The translations under genes were made by a program, and so were the position numbers. Shown one piece after another: positions 50,955-59,795 of a DNA stretch of 64,000 nt (its first letter is position 1; each line of letters begins with the position of its first letter). This DNA is from a bacterium 1XD21-13. GTDB lineage: Bacteria > Bacillota > Clostridia > Lachnospirales > Lachnospiraceae. The stretch is from NCBI GenBank assembly GCA_009917555.1, contig QZDX01000020.1, positions 22,927 to 86,926 on the forward strand, in the 5' to 3' direction. Under the pieces are notes generated by a model. The model was not told the origin of the DNA and ran no database searches. It worked only from the letters and a program-made list of their open reading frames with translations.

Positions 50955-52269
50955 CATAGTTAAAATGAATATAAATGATATATGTGTTGCGGTAGTAGGA
51001 CTTGGCTATGTGGGGTTGCCGTTGGCTGTGGCGTTTGCTAAAAAAAAGTATAAAGTTATAGGCTTTGATATTAATGACAAAAAAATAAATAAATATATTT
51101 CTGGAGTAGATCCAACACAAGAAATAGGAAATAATGAGTTAAAGAATACGAATATCCACTTTACTTGTGATGACGGTGAATTAAAAAGGGCGGATTATAT
51201 TATAGTAGCCGTTCCAACTCCAGTAAATTCAGATCATACCCCAGATCTTGCCCCAGTTGAGAATGCTTCAATTCTTGTTGGAAAGAATTTGCGAAAGGGA
51301 GCCGTTATTGTTTTTGAGTCAACAGTGTATCCAGGAGTTACAGAAGATGTCTGTATACCTATTTTAGAAAGAGAATCAGGGATGGCATGTGGCAGGGATT
51401 TCAAAGTGGGTTATAGCCCAGAACGGATAAATCCGGGGGATAAAACAAATACACTGTCAAAAATTTGTAAGATTGTGAGTGCAATAGATTCGGATAGTTT
51501 AGGTAAAATTAAGTCACTTTATGATTCTATAATTGAAGTGGGAACATATACTGTTTCTTCCATAAAGACGGCAGAAGCTATTAAAGTAGTGGAAAACAGT
51601 CAACGAGATATTAATATTGCGTTCATGAACGAGCTTGCGATGGTTTTTGATCGCATGGGGATAGATACGAATGAAGTAGTAGATGGCATGAACACAAAAT
51701 GGAACGCATTAGGATTTCGTCCAGGACTTGTAGGAGGACATTGCATTGGTGTAGATCCTTATTATTTCACTTATGAGGCGGAAAAGCTTGGTTATCATAG
51801 CCAGATAATACTTAATGGAAGAATTGTTAATGATTCAATGGGAGCATATGTTGCTGATGCAGCAATACGTAAGATGATCGAGGCGGGTCTTGCACCTAAA
51901 AAAAGTAAAATAGCTATAATGGGAATAACATTTAAAGAAAATTGTCCGGATACACGTAACAGTAAGGTATACGATATAGTCAAACGTATAAGAGAGTACG
52001 GTATAGAACCAATAATATCAGATCCGTGGGGGGCAAGTGAGAGTGTAAAACAGGAATATGATATAGAGCTTACAGAATTTACAAAATTACGGGATATTAA
52101 CTGTATTATTATAGCTGTTGCACATGATGACTATAGAAAAATTTGTATTGAAGAGTTAAAGAAAATGTATGCACCTTCTCCAGATTCGGAGAAGGTTTTA
52201 ATTGATATTAAAGGAATTTTTGATATCAAAGCTCTGGATGACAGTGGTATTAGTTATTGGAGACTATAA
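50947..52269 (+). CDS. Nucleotide sugar 6-dehydrogenase (WbpO/TviB-type)
   Basis: 440 residues. VAVVGLGYVGLPLAVAFAKK is the NAD site, VPTPVNSDHTPDLAPVENAS and ESTVYPGVTEDVC follow, and GGHCIGVDPYYFTYEAEKLG holds the catalytic Cys. The last block is typical of UDP-GlcNAc or UDP-GalNAc 6-dehydrogenases (WbpO, TviB) rather than UDP-glucose dehydrogenase, which usually has a shorter tail here. The protein makes a 2-acetamido uronic acid donor such as UDP-GalNAcA. It overlaps the preceding gene by eight bases. ATG 50947 is used; 50962 is an alternative. Confidence 0.88.
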   Translation: MSNIVKMNINDICVAVVGLGYVGLPLAVAFAKKKYKVIGFDINDKKINKYISGVDPTQEIGNNELKNTNIHFTCDDGELKRADYIIVAVPTPVNSDHTPDLAPVENASILVGKNLRKGAVIVFESTVYPGVTEDVCIPILERESGMACGRDFKVGYSPERINPGDKTNTLSKICKIVSAIDSDSLGKIKSLYDSIIEVGTYTVSSIKTAEAIKVVENSQRDINIAFMNELAMVFDRMGIDTNEVVDGMNTKWNALGFRPGLVGGHCIGVDPYYFTYEAEKLGYHSQIILNGRIVNDSMGAYVADAAIRKMIEAGLAPKKSKIAIMGITFKENCPDTRNSKVYDIVKRIREYGIEPIISDPWGASESVKQEYDIELTEFTKLRDINCIIIAVAHDDYRKICIEELKKMYAPSPDSEKVLIDIKGIFDIKALDDSGISYWRL

Positions 52270-52306
52270 ATTTTAATGGATTTCATATGGAAAGAGTAAA
52301 AACAAG

Positions 52307-53380
52307 ATGAGTAGACCAGAAATAGAGCAGTATATTTGCTATGAAAAGATTAACATAGTTGAAGCAATGAAGTTGATAGATGAAAACTCGGTTGGCCTAG
52401 TTTATGTAGTAGATGAAAGCGATAGACTTAAGGGGTGTTTGTCAGATGGAGATATTCGTCGTTGGATAATATCTGGTGGGGATTTAGGGGTCAGAGTAAA
52501 TTGTGCGATGAATAAGACTCCTAAATATGTTTATCAGGAAAATATCAATGATGGTACTACAAAAATGGTACAGGAGCAAATATATTCTATTGCTGTGGTT
52601 GATAAAGAAATGAAGATTCAAGATGTGATATTTCTTGAAACTCATATAAAATTATTAAATAAGATTAATAGAAATGCATTAAAAAAAAATCCTGTAATTA
52701 TAATGGCTGGCGGGAAGGGAACACGTTTATATCCATATACAAAAATCTTACCTAAACCATTAATCCCAATAGGGGAAATACCAATTATAGAACGGATTAT
52801 GACCCGTTTTTTTGAATTTGGTGTACAGGATTTTTTCCTGACCGTAAATTATAAAAAAGAAATGATTAAAACATATTTTTCGGATATCCAGCATGAATAC
52901 AAAATAAATTATATTAATGAGGATAAGCCATTAGGTACGGCTGGCAGCATAGCACTTATTGAAAATGATTTTCGATATCCTGTTATTGTTACTAATTGTG
53001 ATACTATGATAATGGAAAATTATGAACAAATAATGGAGCATCATATGGAATCTGAAAATGACCTGACAATTGTTTCCTCATTAAAAAATACGGTTATACC
53101 TTATGGAGTGCTTAAAGCCAAAGAACATGGACTGATAATTTCTATGGAAGAAAAGCCGCAATTATCATATTTTATAAATACAGGTATGTATATTATCAAC
53201 CCCGAGTATCTGAAGTGGATACCTAAAGGGGTTGTTTTTCATATGACCGACTTTGCCGAAATGATGATGAATGCGGGCAAGAGAGTAGGTATGTACCCTA
53301 TTAGCGAGAGATCATTTTTTGATATGGGGGAATTTGAAGAGTTAAAAAGGATGGAAGAATGGGTTGATTTAAAGAGATAA
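52307..53380 (+). CDS. ptmE: PtmE-like GlcN-1-P guanylyltransferase with CBS domains
   Basis: 357 residues. Residues 1-120 are a CBS pair (VDESDRLKGCLSDGDIRRWI, MVQEQIYSIAVVDKEMKIQD). Residues about 128-357 are a nucleotidyltransferase: IMAGGKGTRLYPYTKILPKP, LGTAGSIALIE, VTNCDTMIMENYEQI and FINTGMYIINPEYL. This CBS plus nucleotidyltransferase order is that of Campylobacter PtmE, which makes GDP-glucosamine for the GDP-linked legionaminic acid route. It is the first gene of a block that carries the rest of that route. GTP as substrate is inferred from family and context. Confidence 0.85.
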   Translation: MSRPEIEQYICYEKINIVEAMKLIDENSVGLVYVVDESDRLKGCLSDGDIRRWIISGGDLGVRVNCAMNKTPKYVYQENINDGTTKMVQEQIYSIAVVDKEMKIQDVIFLETHIKLLNKINRNALKKNPVIIMAGGKGTRLYPYTKILPKPLIPIGEIPIIERIMTRFFEFGVQDFFLTVNYKKEMIKTYFSDIQHEYKINYINEDKPLGTAGSIALIENDFRYPVIVTNCDTMIMENYEQIMEHHMESENDLTIVSSLKNTVIPYGVLKAKEHGLIISMEEKPQLSYFINTGMYIINPEYLKWIPKGVVFHMTDFAEMMMNAGKRVGMYPISERSFFDMGEFEELKRMEEWVDLKR

Positions 53381-53403
53381 AGAAGGTAGAAGGATGAAGA
53401 AAA

Positions 53404-54099
53404 ATGAATAGGATTGCGATTATTCCAATAAGAAGTGGTTCAAAAGGGTTGAAAGATAAAAATATTAGAGAGTTAAATGGAAAACCTTTAGTAGCATATT
53501 CTATCGAATGTGCGATACAGAGTGGTGCATTTAAAAAGGTGTTTGTATCTACGGATTCACAACATTATGCAGAAATAGCCAGATCTTATGGGGCGGATTG
53601 TTCATTCCTGAGATCTTCAAAAACATCTACAGATAGTGCAAGCACTTGGGATGCTGTTCGAGAAGTTATTGAGCATTTTGAAAGTAAAAGCTCTTTTTTT
53701 GATGAGATTTCTATATTGCAGGCTACTTCTCCATTGCGTAATGTGGATGATGTAATAAAGAGTATAGAGCTTTTTTATGCGAAGGATGCAGATGCGGTAG
53801 AATCAGTCACAGAGATGGAACATTCTCCTCTTTGGGGGAACATATTGCCGGAAGATGGATGTATGGATAACTTTTTTAATGAGAAATATGGGTATTTGCC
53901 ACGTCAGGCGCTACCGCAATATTATAGAATAAATGGAGCAATTTATCATATCAAACGTAGTATTCTTGAAAAAGGGGATCGCGAGATGTTTAGAAAGAAG
54001 TGCTATGCATACATTATGCCCAGAGAAAGGTCGGTTGACATTGATACAGAGTTTGATTTTATGTTGGCGGAATTGTATATGAAAATGTTAAAAAAATAA
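53404..54099 (+). CDS. legF: CMP-legionaminic acid synthetase (NeuA/LegF family)
   Basis: 231 residues. AIIPIRSGSKGLKDKNIREL is the CTP-binding loop, SIECAIQSGAFKKVFVSTDS and ILQATSPLRNVDDV are conserved, and FYRINGAIYHI-like residues (YYRINGAIYHIKR) and ERSVDIDTEFDF end the active site. Length matches NeuA, PseF and LegF. It couples CMP to the free acid made by the LegI-type synthase. Its place next to ptmE and legG argues for legionaminic rather than neuraminic acid. Confidence in the family is high, in the exact sugar moderate. Confidence 0.88.
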   Translation: MNRIAIIPIRSGSKGLKDKNIRELNGKPLVAYSIECAIQSGAFKKVFVSTDSQHYAEIARSYGADCSFLRSSKTSTDSASTWDAVREVIEHFESKSSFFDEISILQATSPLRNVDDVIKSIELFYAKDADAVESVTEMEHSPLWGNILPEDGCMDNFFNEKYGYLPRQALPQYYRINGAIYHIKRSILEKGDREMFRKKCYAYIMPRERSVDIDTEFDFMLAELYMKMLKK

Positions 54100-54128
54100 T
54101 ATTACAAGAAAATTAACAGGGTGAATGT

Positions 54129-55256
54129 ATGAAGCGTAAAAAAATTTGTTTTGTTACAGCAACAAGAGCAGAGTATGGAGTATTGAAATGGTTGATGCTA
54201 GAAGTACAGAAATCGACCTTCTTCCAATTGCAGCTTATAGCCACAGGGGCACATTTATTGTACACTCAGGGGCATACAGTTGACCAGATTATTGAGGATG
54301 GATTTAGGATAGACGCTTTTGTTGATGTGCAGCTTAATACATTAACAACGGAAGATATTGCTATATCAATGGGGAAGATGGCTGAAATGTTTGCTCCGGC
54401 GTTAAAGAAATTAAAACCAGACTATTTGTTAGTACTGGGGGATAGGTATGAGTTATTACCAATATGCAATACTGCATTTGTTATGCGAATTCCGATTATA
54501 CATCTGTCAGGAGGAGATATCACCGAAGGTGCAATTGATGATGGGATAAGAAATGCTGTTACAATGTTGGCCGCTTATCATTTTCCAGGGACAGAAGATA
54601 GTGCAAAAAATATTATACGCATGAGAAATTCAAGTAAAAATGTCTGGGTGGTTGGTGAGCCGGGGTTGGATTCATTTCGAAAAGAAAAATTATGGACAAG
54701 AGAAAAATTAGCAGAGAATCTTGGCTTAAATTGTAACTTAAAGTGGGCATTGTTGACATATCATGCGGAAACAACAGAGGAACTGGAATATAATCTAAAC
54801 GCTATAAAAAATTGTTTGCGGGCACTTGGCGAATTAGATGGATATCAGATTATTGCGACGTATTCCAATATGGATTTTGGCGGCATATTTATAAATGAAT
54901 ATCTTGAAAAATCAAAAGAGTATTTGAAAGATAAAGTAATAGTGATTCCCTCATTAGGAAATATACGATATTTGAGTGTGATGAAGCAGGTTGAATTTGT
55001 TATGGGTAATTCAAGCAGCGGAATTATTGAAGCGCCAGCTTTAAAGATACCGGTGATAAATATTGGGAAACGTCAAAAAGGCCGGCATTTGTGCAGTAAT
55101 ATCATACAGGTGGGTACAGAATATGAAATGATAAAAAGAGCAATAGAAGAAGTAGGGGAAAAACTGCTTGATGATAGTGAGATAAATTATTGGGGAGAAG
55201 GAAATACTTCTGAAAAAATAGTGAATATATTAGAAAGAGTGATAGGAAACGAGTAA
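54129..55256 (+). CDS. legG: Hydrolysing NDP-sugar 2-epimerase (NeuC/LegG family)
   Basis: 375 residues. ICFVTATRAEYGVLKWLMLE, LLVLGDRYELLPICNTAFVM, HLSGGDITEGAIDDGIRNAV and MGNSSSGIIEAPALKIPVIN are the diagnostic NeuC/LegG blocks (GGD-x-T-x-G-x-x-DD). The enzyme removes the nucleotide and inverts C2, giving the free 2,4-diacetamido-2,4,6-trideoxymannose that LegI condenses with phosphoenolpyruvate. Gene order ptmE-legF-legG-legH-legI supports the legionaminic role. The protein acts in the cytoplasm and has no membrane segment. Confidence 0.9.
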   Translation: MKRKKICFVTATRAEYGVLKWLMLEVQKSTFFQLQLIATGAHLLYTQGHTVDQIIEDGFRIDAFVDVQLNTLTTEDIAISMGKMAEMFAPALKKLKPDYLLVLGDRYELLPICNTAFVMRIPIIHLSGGDITEGAIDDGIRNAVTMLAAYHFPGTEDSAKNIIRMRNSSKNVWVVGEPGLDSFRKEKLWTREKLAENLGLNCNLKWALLTYHAETTEELEYNLNAIKNCLRALGELDGYQIIATYSNMDFGGIFINEYLEKSKEYLKDKVIVIPSLGNIRYLSVMKQVEFVMGNSSSGIIEAPALKIPVINIGKRQKGRHLCSNIIQVGTEYEMIKRAIEEVGEKLLDDSEINYWGEGNTSEKIVNILERVIGNE

Positions 55257-55299
55257 TTTCAGCTGTACTGTTGTGTTATAAAATATGGGTGATTAAAAC

Positions 55300-56337
55300 G
55301 TGAATATATTAATTAGTAATAAATGGGATGGTTTTCTGGAGAAATTTCCGGTTGAAAAAAAGGATATATATTATTTGGAATCCTATACCAAGCTTTATGA
55401 AAGTATTGAAAAGACTGCACAATGTATTATATGTGTTGAAAATAATAATGTACTGCTTATGCCTTTTCTTAAAAGAAAAGTTAATGAATTTTTTGATTTT
55501 GAGACGGCATATGGGTATGGGGGACCCATTGCTAATACTGAAGATCAGGAGTGGATAGAAAAAGCATTACAGGGAATGTGGGAGTATTTAAAAATCGAAA
55601 GATTTTTATGCGGATTTATTAGGTTTCATCCGTTACTCCAAAATAGTTTATATTGTGGAAATATAATAAAAACAATTCCAAACAGGCACACAGTAGCAGT
55701 GAGTCTTTACCAAAGTGAGGATGAAATATGGAAGTCACAGATAACATCAAAAAACCGTAATATGATAAGAAAAGCAGAAAAACTTGGTTTAGAGTATACT
55801 GCGGAAGACGATTTTGCATCTATTAAAGATTTTATTATATTATACAATAAAACAATGGAGCGATTGTCAGCAGAGCGTTTTTATTATTTTGAGGATTCAT
55901 ATTACAATGAGTATATCTCTCAAATGAATGGAAGAGGATTTCTTGGAACAGTGAGACTAGAAGGAAAGGTTATCAGTGCAGCATTATTTATGTATTCAGA
56001 ACAATATGGCCATTACCATTTAGCTGGCAGTGATAAGACATATGCAAGTTATGGGGTTAATAATTTTCTACTGTGGAATACGATTAAAGAGTTAAAAAAG
56101 CGGAAGATTAAAGAGTTCCATTTAGGCGGAGGTGCGGGAGAGGCTGAGGATGACTCACTTTTAAAATTTAAGAAATCATTCAGCAAGGACGAAAAAGACT
56201 TTTATATTGGAAAATGTATATTTAATCAGGAGGCTTATGTGGATATATGTCAAAAGTGGGAGAAGAAGCACCCCGAATTAGTTCCGATTTATGGAAACAG
56301 GTTATTAAAGTATCGCTATGAGGAGAGTGCGTTATGA
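55300..56337 (+). CDS. GNAT/FemAB-like acyltransferase, candidate LegH
   Basis: 345 residues from a GTG start with GGGTGAT seven bases upstream. SKNRNMIRKAEKLGLEYTAE, TMERLSAERFYYFEDSYYNE, GKVISAALFMYSEQYGHYHL and FHLGGGAGEAEDDSLLKFKK fit the C-terminal GNAT lobe of FemAB/BioF2-like acyltransferases. Campylobacter LegH is shorter and of the hexapeptide type, so this is a non-homologous stand-in if it does the same job (acetylation of the 4-amino group). Context supports that, as it lies between legG and legI and overlaps legI by four bases. Alternatively it adds a different acyl or aminoacyl group. Confidence 0.68.
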   Translation: MNILISNKWDGFLEKFPVEKKDIYYLESYTKLYESIEKTAQCIICVENNNVLLMPFLKRKVNEFFDFETAYGYGGPIANTEDQEWIEKALQGMWEYLKIERFLCGFIRFHPLLQNSLYCGNIIKTIPNRHTVAVSLYQSEDEIWKSQITSKNRNMIRKAEKLGLEYTAEDDFASIKDFIILYNKTMERLSAERFYYFEDSYYNEYISQMNGRGFLGTVRLEGKVISAALFMYSEQYGHYHLAGSDKTYASYGVNNFLLWNTIKELKKRKIKEFHLGGGAGEAEDDSLLKFKKSFSKDEKDFYIGKCIFNQEAYVDICQKWEKKHPELVPIYGNRLLKYRYEESAL

Positions 56338-57359
56338 ATCCATCAATAGAAGAGAAAGGAAAATGTTTGATAATAGCTGAAGCAGGTGTCAATCATAATG
56401 GCAGATTAGATTTGGCAATGCAACTCTGTGATGCGGCAAAAAATGCGGGGGCAGATGTTGTTAAGTTTCAAACATGGAAAACAGAAAAGATCATTACGCA
56501 AAGTGTTAGTCAGGCAGAATATCAAATAAAAAATACTGGAAGCCAGGAATCACAGTACAATATGTTGAAGCATTTGGAGCTTACATATGAAGAATTCCGA
56601 AAGATAAAACAATACTGCGATAAAATAGGGATAATGTTTGCTTCGACTGCTGATGAAGAAGATAGTTTGGATTTTTTGATTGGGCTAGGGATTCCGTTTA
56701 TAAAAATAGGCTCAAGTGATATCGGAAATCTTCCTTTTTTAAGATATATAGGGAGGAAAAAAATGCCGATAATTTTAAGCACTGGCATGAGCACACTGGC
56801 TGAGGTGGATATTTCTGTTAATGCATTAAAGGAAGAAGGAACGGAAGATATTACACTACTGCACTGTACTACGGATTATCCATGTCTTTATCAGGATGTG
56901 AATCTGAAAGCCATGCTTACATTAAAGGAATCTTTTCATCTTCCAGTGGGTTATTCTGATCATACAACTGGTATAGAGATAGCAAATGCAGCAGTATCTT
57001 TGGGAGCGAAAGTAATTGAAAAACATTTTACTCTTAACAGACACATGGGCGGCCCAGATCATGCGGCAAGTATGGAACCAAGGGAATTTAAAGAAATGGT
57101 AAAGACAATTAGAAATATTGAATTGGCGTTAGGTGATGGTTTGAAAAGGCCGACTCAAAAAGAAAGAAATATAAGGGATGTAGTAAAAAAGAGGATTGTG
57201 GCTTCAAAGGATATAGTTCGTGGAGAAACTTTATCAAGTGAGAATATTTGCGTAAAACGGAATGACACGGGTGAGGAAGCCGTTATGTGGGATCATATTG
57301 TTGGGATAAAGGCAGAAAGGGATTATAAAAGAGATAAAGGGCTAATATTTACATTATAG
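56334..57359 (+). CDS. legI: N,N'-diacetyllegionaminate synthase (NeuB/LegI family)
   Basis: 341 residues. LIIAEAGVNHNGRLDLAMQL, DVVKFQTWKTEKI, GIMFASTADEEDSLDFL, IPFIKIGSSDIGN, ILSTGMSTLAEVD, VGYSDHTTGIEIANAAVSLG and EKHFTLNRHMGGPDHAASME are the NeuB barrel blocks with the metal-binding His residues. The last about 60 residues form the SAF domain (RRIV-like KKRIVASKDIVRGETLSSEN). It condenses phosphoenolpyruvate with the LegG product. It is distinct from the module 1 synthase at 47443, which shares only the core motifs. Confidence 0.9.
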   Translation: MNPSIEEKGKCLIIAEAGVNHNGRLDLAMQLCDAAKNAGADVVKFQTWKTEKIITQSVSQAEYQIKNTGSQESQYNMLKHLELTYEEFRKIKQYCDKIGIMFASTADEEDSLDFLIGLGIPFIKIGSSDIGNLPFLRYIGRKKMPIILSTGMSTLAEVDISVNALKEEGTEDITLLHCTTDYPCLYQDVNLKAMLTLKESFHLPVGYSDHTTGIEIANAAVSLGAKVIEKHFTLNRHMGGPDHAASMEPREFKEMVKTIRNIELALGDGLKRPTQKERNIRDVVKKRIVASKDIVRGETLSSENICVKRNDTGEEAVMWDHIVGIKAERDYKRDKGLIFTL

Positions 57360-57378
57360 TAGAAAGGAGTCAATCATT

Positions 57379-58602
57379 TTGTTTAGATTAGAAAGATTCA
57401 TTAACCAATATGTAACAAAGAGAGAAAAATCGATGTTCGCATCTGATATAGAAGCTAATATGACAGAGCTGAAAGAAAAGCTCACAAATAAATCAGTCCT
57501 TGTCATTGGAGGTGCAGGAAGTATTGGATCTTCTTTTGTACGTGCAATACTTCCGTTTTATCCGTCTGAACTTGTGGTAGTTGACACAAATGAGAATGCA
57601 CTGACAGAATTGACACGCAGCCTTCGATCTTCTGGTATGTATGTTCCGAATACTTATTTGACATATCCTATGGATTATAACTCTGTGACTTTTCGGCGAA
57701 TGTTTATGAACCATAAAAGATCAAATGGAAATATGGGATTCGATATTGTTGCAAATTTTTCAGCGCATAAACATGTAAGATCTGAGAAGGATATTTATAG
57801 TATTGAAGCGTTATTGCGGAACAATGTTATAAATGCTAAGGGATTGCTTGATTTGCTTGAGCAGGCTCCGCCAGAAGAATATTTTTGTGTATCAACTGAT
57901 AAAGCAGCTAACCCTGTAAACATTATGGGAGCAAGTAAACGAATAATGGAAGATTTGATCTTCTCTTACAGCTCTGAGTTTCCTGTAAAAACTGCGCGTT
58001 TTGCAAATGTAGCTTTTTCAAATGGCAGTCTGCCAGCTGGTTTTTTAGAGCGTATGAGTCAATTACAGCCTATATCGGCACCTTTGGATGTAAAGCGTTA
58101 TTTTGTGTCACCAGAAGAGTCAGGGCAGATCTGTATGCTTTCGGCTATGCTTGGAAATAACCGAGAAATATTTTTCCCTAAATTGGAAGAAACCTCTATG
58201 ATGGCCTTTGATGAAATAGCAAAAAAACTGCTCTGTGAATATGGATATGAAGTGCTCGAATGTGATTCTGATGCAAAAGCGGTAGAAAAAGCAAAAACCC
58301 TATGGGATGGAAGTAAGAGTTATCCTGTGCATTTCAGCATCTCTGATACGTCAGGAGAGAAAGCTTTTGAAGAATTTTATACAAAAAACGAAATGGTAGA
58401 TATGAACCGATTTAAGTCTCTCGGTGTGATTACGAATAAAGGAGTTATTGATAGAAAGCAGGTTACATCCCTTATTAAAACTCTTGATGCTGCATTCGAT
58501 AAATTGGATGTTAGTAAAGCTGATATCGTGATTATTATATCGGACTATTTGCCTGATTTTGAGCATATAGAAACTGGCAGAAGTCTTGATTCTAAGATGT
58601 GA
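57379..58602 (+). CDS. legB: NDP-GlcNAc 4,6-dehydratase, LegB-like SDR
   Basis: 407 residues from a TTG start behind AAAGGAG. VLVIGGAGSIGSSFVRAILP binds the cofactor. STDKAANPVNIMGASKRIME has the Met-x-x-x-Lys pattern of CapD-type dehydratases. FANVAFSNGSLPAGFLERM and RYFVSPEESGQICML follow. It is longer than Campylobacter LegB (about 320 residues) because of a C-terminal extension rich in charged residues, which may interact with a partner. Followed after 12 bases by the matching aminotransferase legC, it should supply the 4-keto sugar for legionaminic acid. Whether it prefers GDP- or UDP-GlcNAc is not visible; ptmE suggests GDP. Confidence 0.8.
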   Translation: MFRLERFINQYVTKREKSMFASDIEANMTELKEKLTNKSVLVIGGAGSIGSSFVRAILPFYPSELVVVDTNENALTELTRSLRSSGMYVPNTYLTYPMDYNSVTFRRMFMNHKRSNGNMGFDIVANFSAHKHVRSEKDIYSIEALLRNNVINAKGLLDLLEQAPPEEYFCVSTDKAANPVNIMGASKRIMEDLIFSYSSEFPVKTARFANVAFSNGSLPAGFLERMSQLQPISAPLDVKRYFVSPEESGQICMLSAMLGNNREIFFPKLEETSMMAFDEIAKKLLCEYGYEVLECDSDAKAVEKAKTLWDGSKSYPVHFSISDTSGEKAFEEFYTKNEMVDMNRFKSLGVITNKGVIDRKQVTSLIKTLDAAFDKLDVSKADIVIIISDYLPDFEHIETGRSLDSKM

Positions 58603-58614
58603 GAGGAGTATAAA

Positions 58615-59772
58615 ATGATATCCCTAGCAATACCAAATCTTACAGGGAATGAAAAAAAATACCTTGATATTTGTATAGATACAGGGTTTGTTTCGTCTGT
58701 TGGCAGGTACGTGACGCAGTTTGAATCCATGGTAGCTGATGCAACAGGAAGTAAATACGCCATAGCAACATCTGCCGGTACGACAGGACTACATGTTGCT
58801 TTGACAGCTGTAGGCGTAAGAAGGGATGATCTTGTAATTCTTCCTACATTTACCTTTATCGCTTCAGCAAATGCAATTAGACATTGTGGAGCAGATCCGT
58901 GGTTAATGGATATAAATGAAACCGATTGGTGCTTAGATCCTCAAAAAGTTAAAGAGGCATTGGATACACAGTGTGAAATTCAAAATGGTATAGTAATCCA
59001 TAAGAAGACTAGACGCAGGGTGGCGGCTATTATGCCTGTGTATACATTAGGCAATATCCCGGATATGGAGGAATTTCGATCTATCGCTGATAAATATCAT
59101 TTGCCTTTAGTAGTCGATGCAGCATGCGCAATAGGGGCAAAATACAAAGGTGTTGATTTGGGGATGTTAGGGGATTTGTCTATATTATCATTTAATGGTA
59201 ATAAGACAATCACTTGTGGCGGAGGTGGTGCAGTATTAAGCAATAATGAAGAAATGGCAAGTCTGGTTCGTCATCTTACTACGACTGCGCGTGTATGGCC
59301 GGAATATGATTTTGATATGGTAGGATTCAATTATCGTATGACGAATATTCAGGCGGCTGTTGGTTGTGCTCAAATGGAGAGAGTCGATGAGTTTGTGAGC
59401 AGAAAAAGAAAGATTAGAGATTATTATTATAAAAGTTTTTCGCAGTTGACAGAGCAAAAGATCACTTTATTTCCAACATCTGATGGTTCATCCTGTTGGT
59501 TTAGCGGCATTGTGCTGCAGGAAGGACAGGGAATGGATGAGGTTAAGAGCCTTTGTAATAAAATGAAAGAGAAGGATATTGAGGCTAGACCTTTCTGGAA
59601 GCCTGTCCATTTACAAGAGCCATATAGAGGCTGTCCAATAGAAGATACAAATGTAACAGATGCATTGTGGGATAGAATTATTACTTTGCCGTGCAGTACG
59701 AACATTACAGATAATGAGTTGGAGACAGTGTCTAATACTGTTAAATATTTTTTAAAAGAAAACTTTTTTTAA
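58615..59772 (+). CDS. legC: DegT family aminotransferase (LegC-like)
   Basis: 385 residues behind a GAGAGGAG site. TSAGTTGLHVALTAVGVRRD, LPTFTFIASANAIRHCGADP, YTLGNIPDMEEFRSIADKYH, VVDAACAIGAKYKG and SFNGNKTITCGGGGAVLSNN, with K197 as PLP lysine, follow the LegC pattern closely. It aminates C4 of the LegB product. An insertion around residues 120-140 (ALDTQCEIQNGIVIHKKTRR) is longer than in DegT enzymes generally but is seen in the LegC/PglE-like branch. It is the last gene of module 2. Confidence 0.87.
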   Translation: MISLAIPNLTGNEKKYLDICIDTGFVSSVGRYVTQFESMVADATGSKYAIATSAGTTGLHVALTAVGVRRDDLVILPTFTFIASANAIRHCGADPWLMDINETDWCLDPQKVKEALDTQCEIQNGIVIHKKTRRRVAAIMPVYTLGNIPDMEEFRSIADKYHLPLVVDAACAIGAKYKGVDLGMLGDLSILSFNGNKTITCGGGGAVLSNNEEMASLVRHLTTTARVWPEYDFDMVGFNYRMTNIQAAVGCAQMERVDEFVSRKRKIRDYYYKSFSQLTEQKITLFPTSDGSSCWFSGIVLQEGQGMDEVKSLCNKMKEKDIEARPFWKPVHLQEPYRGCPIEDTNVTDALWDRIITLPCSTNITDNELETVSNTVKYFLKENFF

Positions 59773-59795
59773 CAGGAAAGGTATAGATGTAGGAT

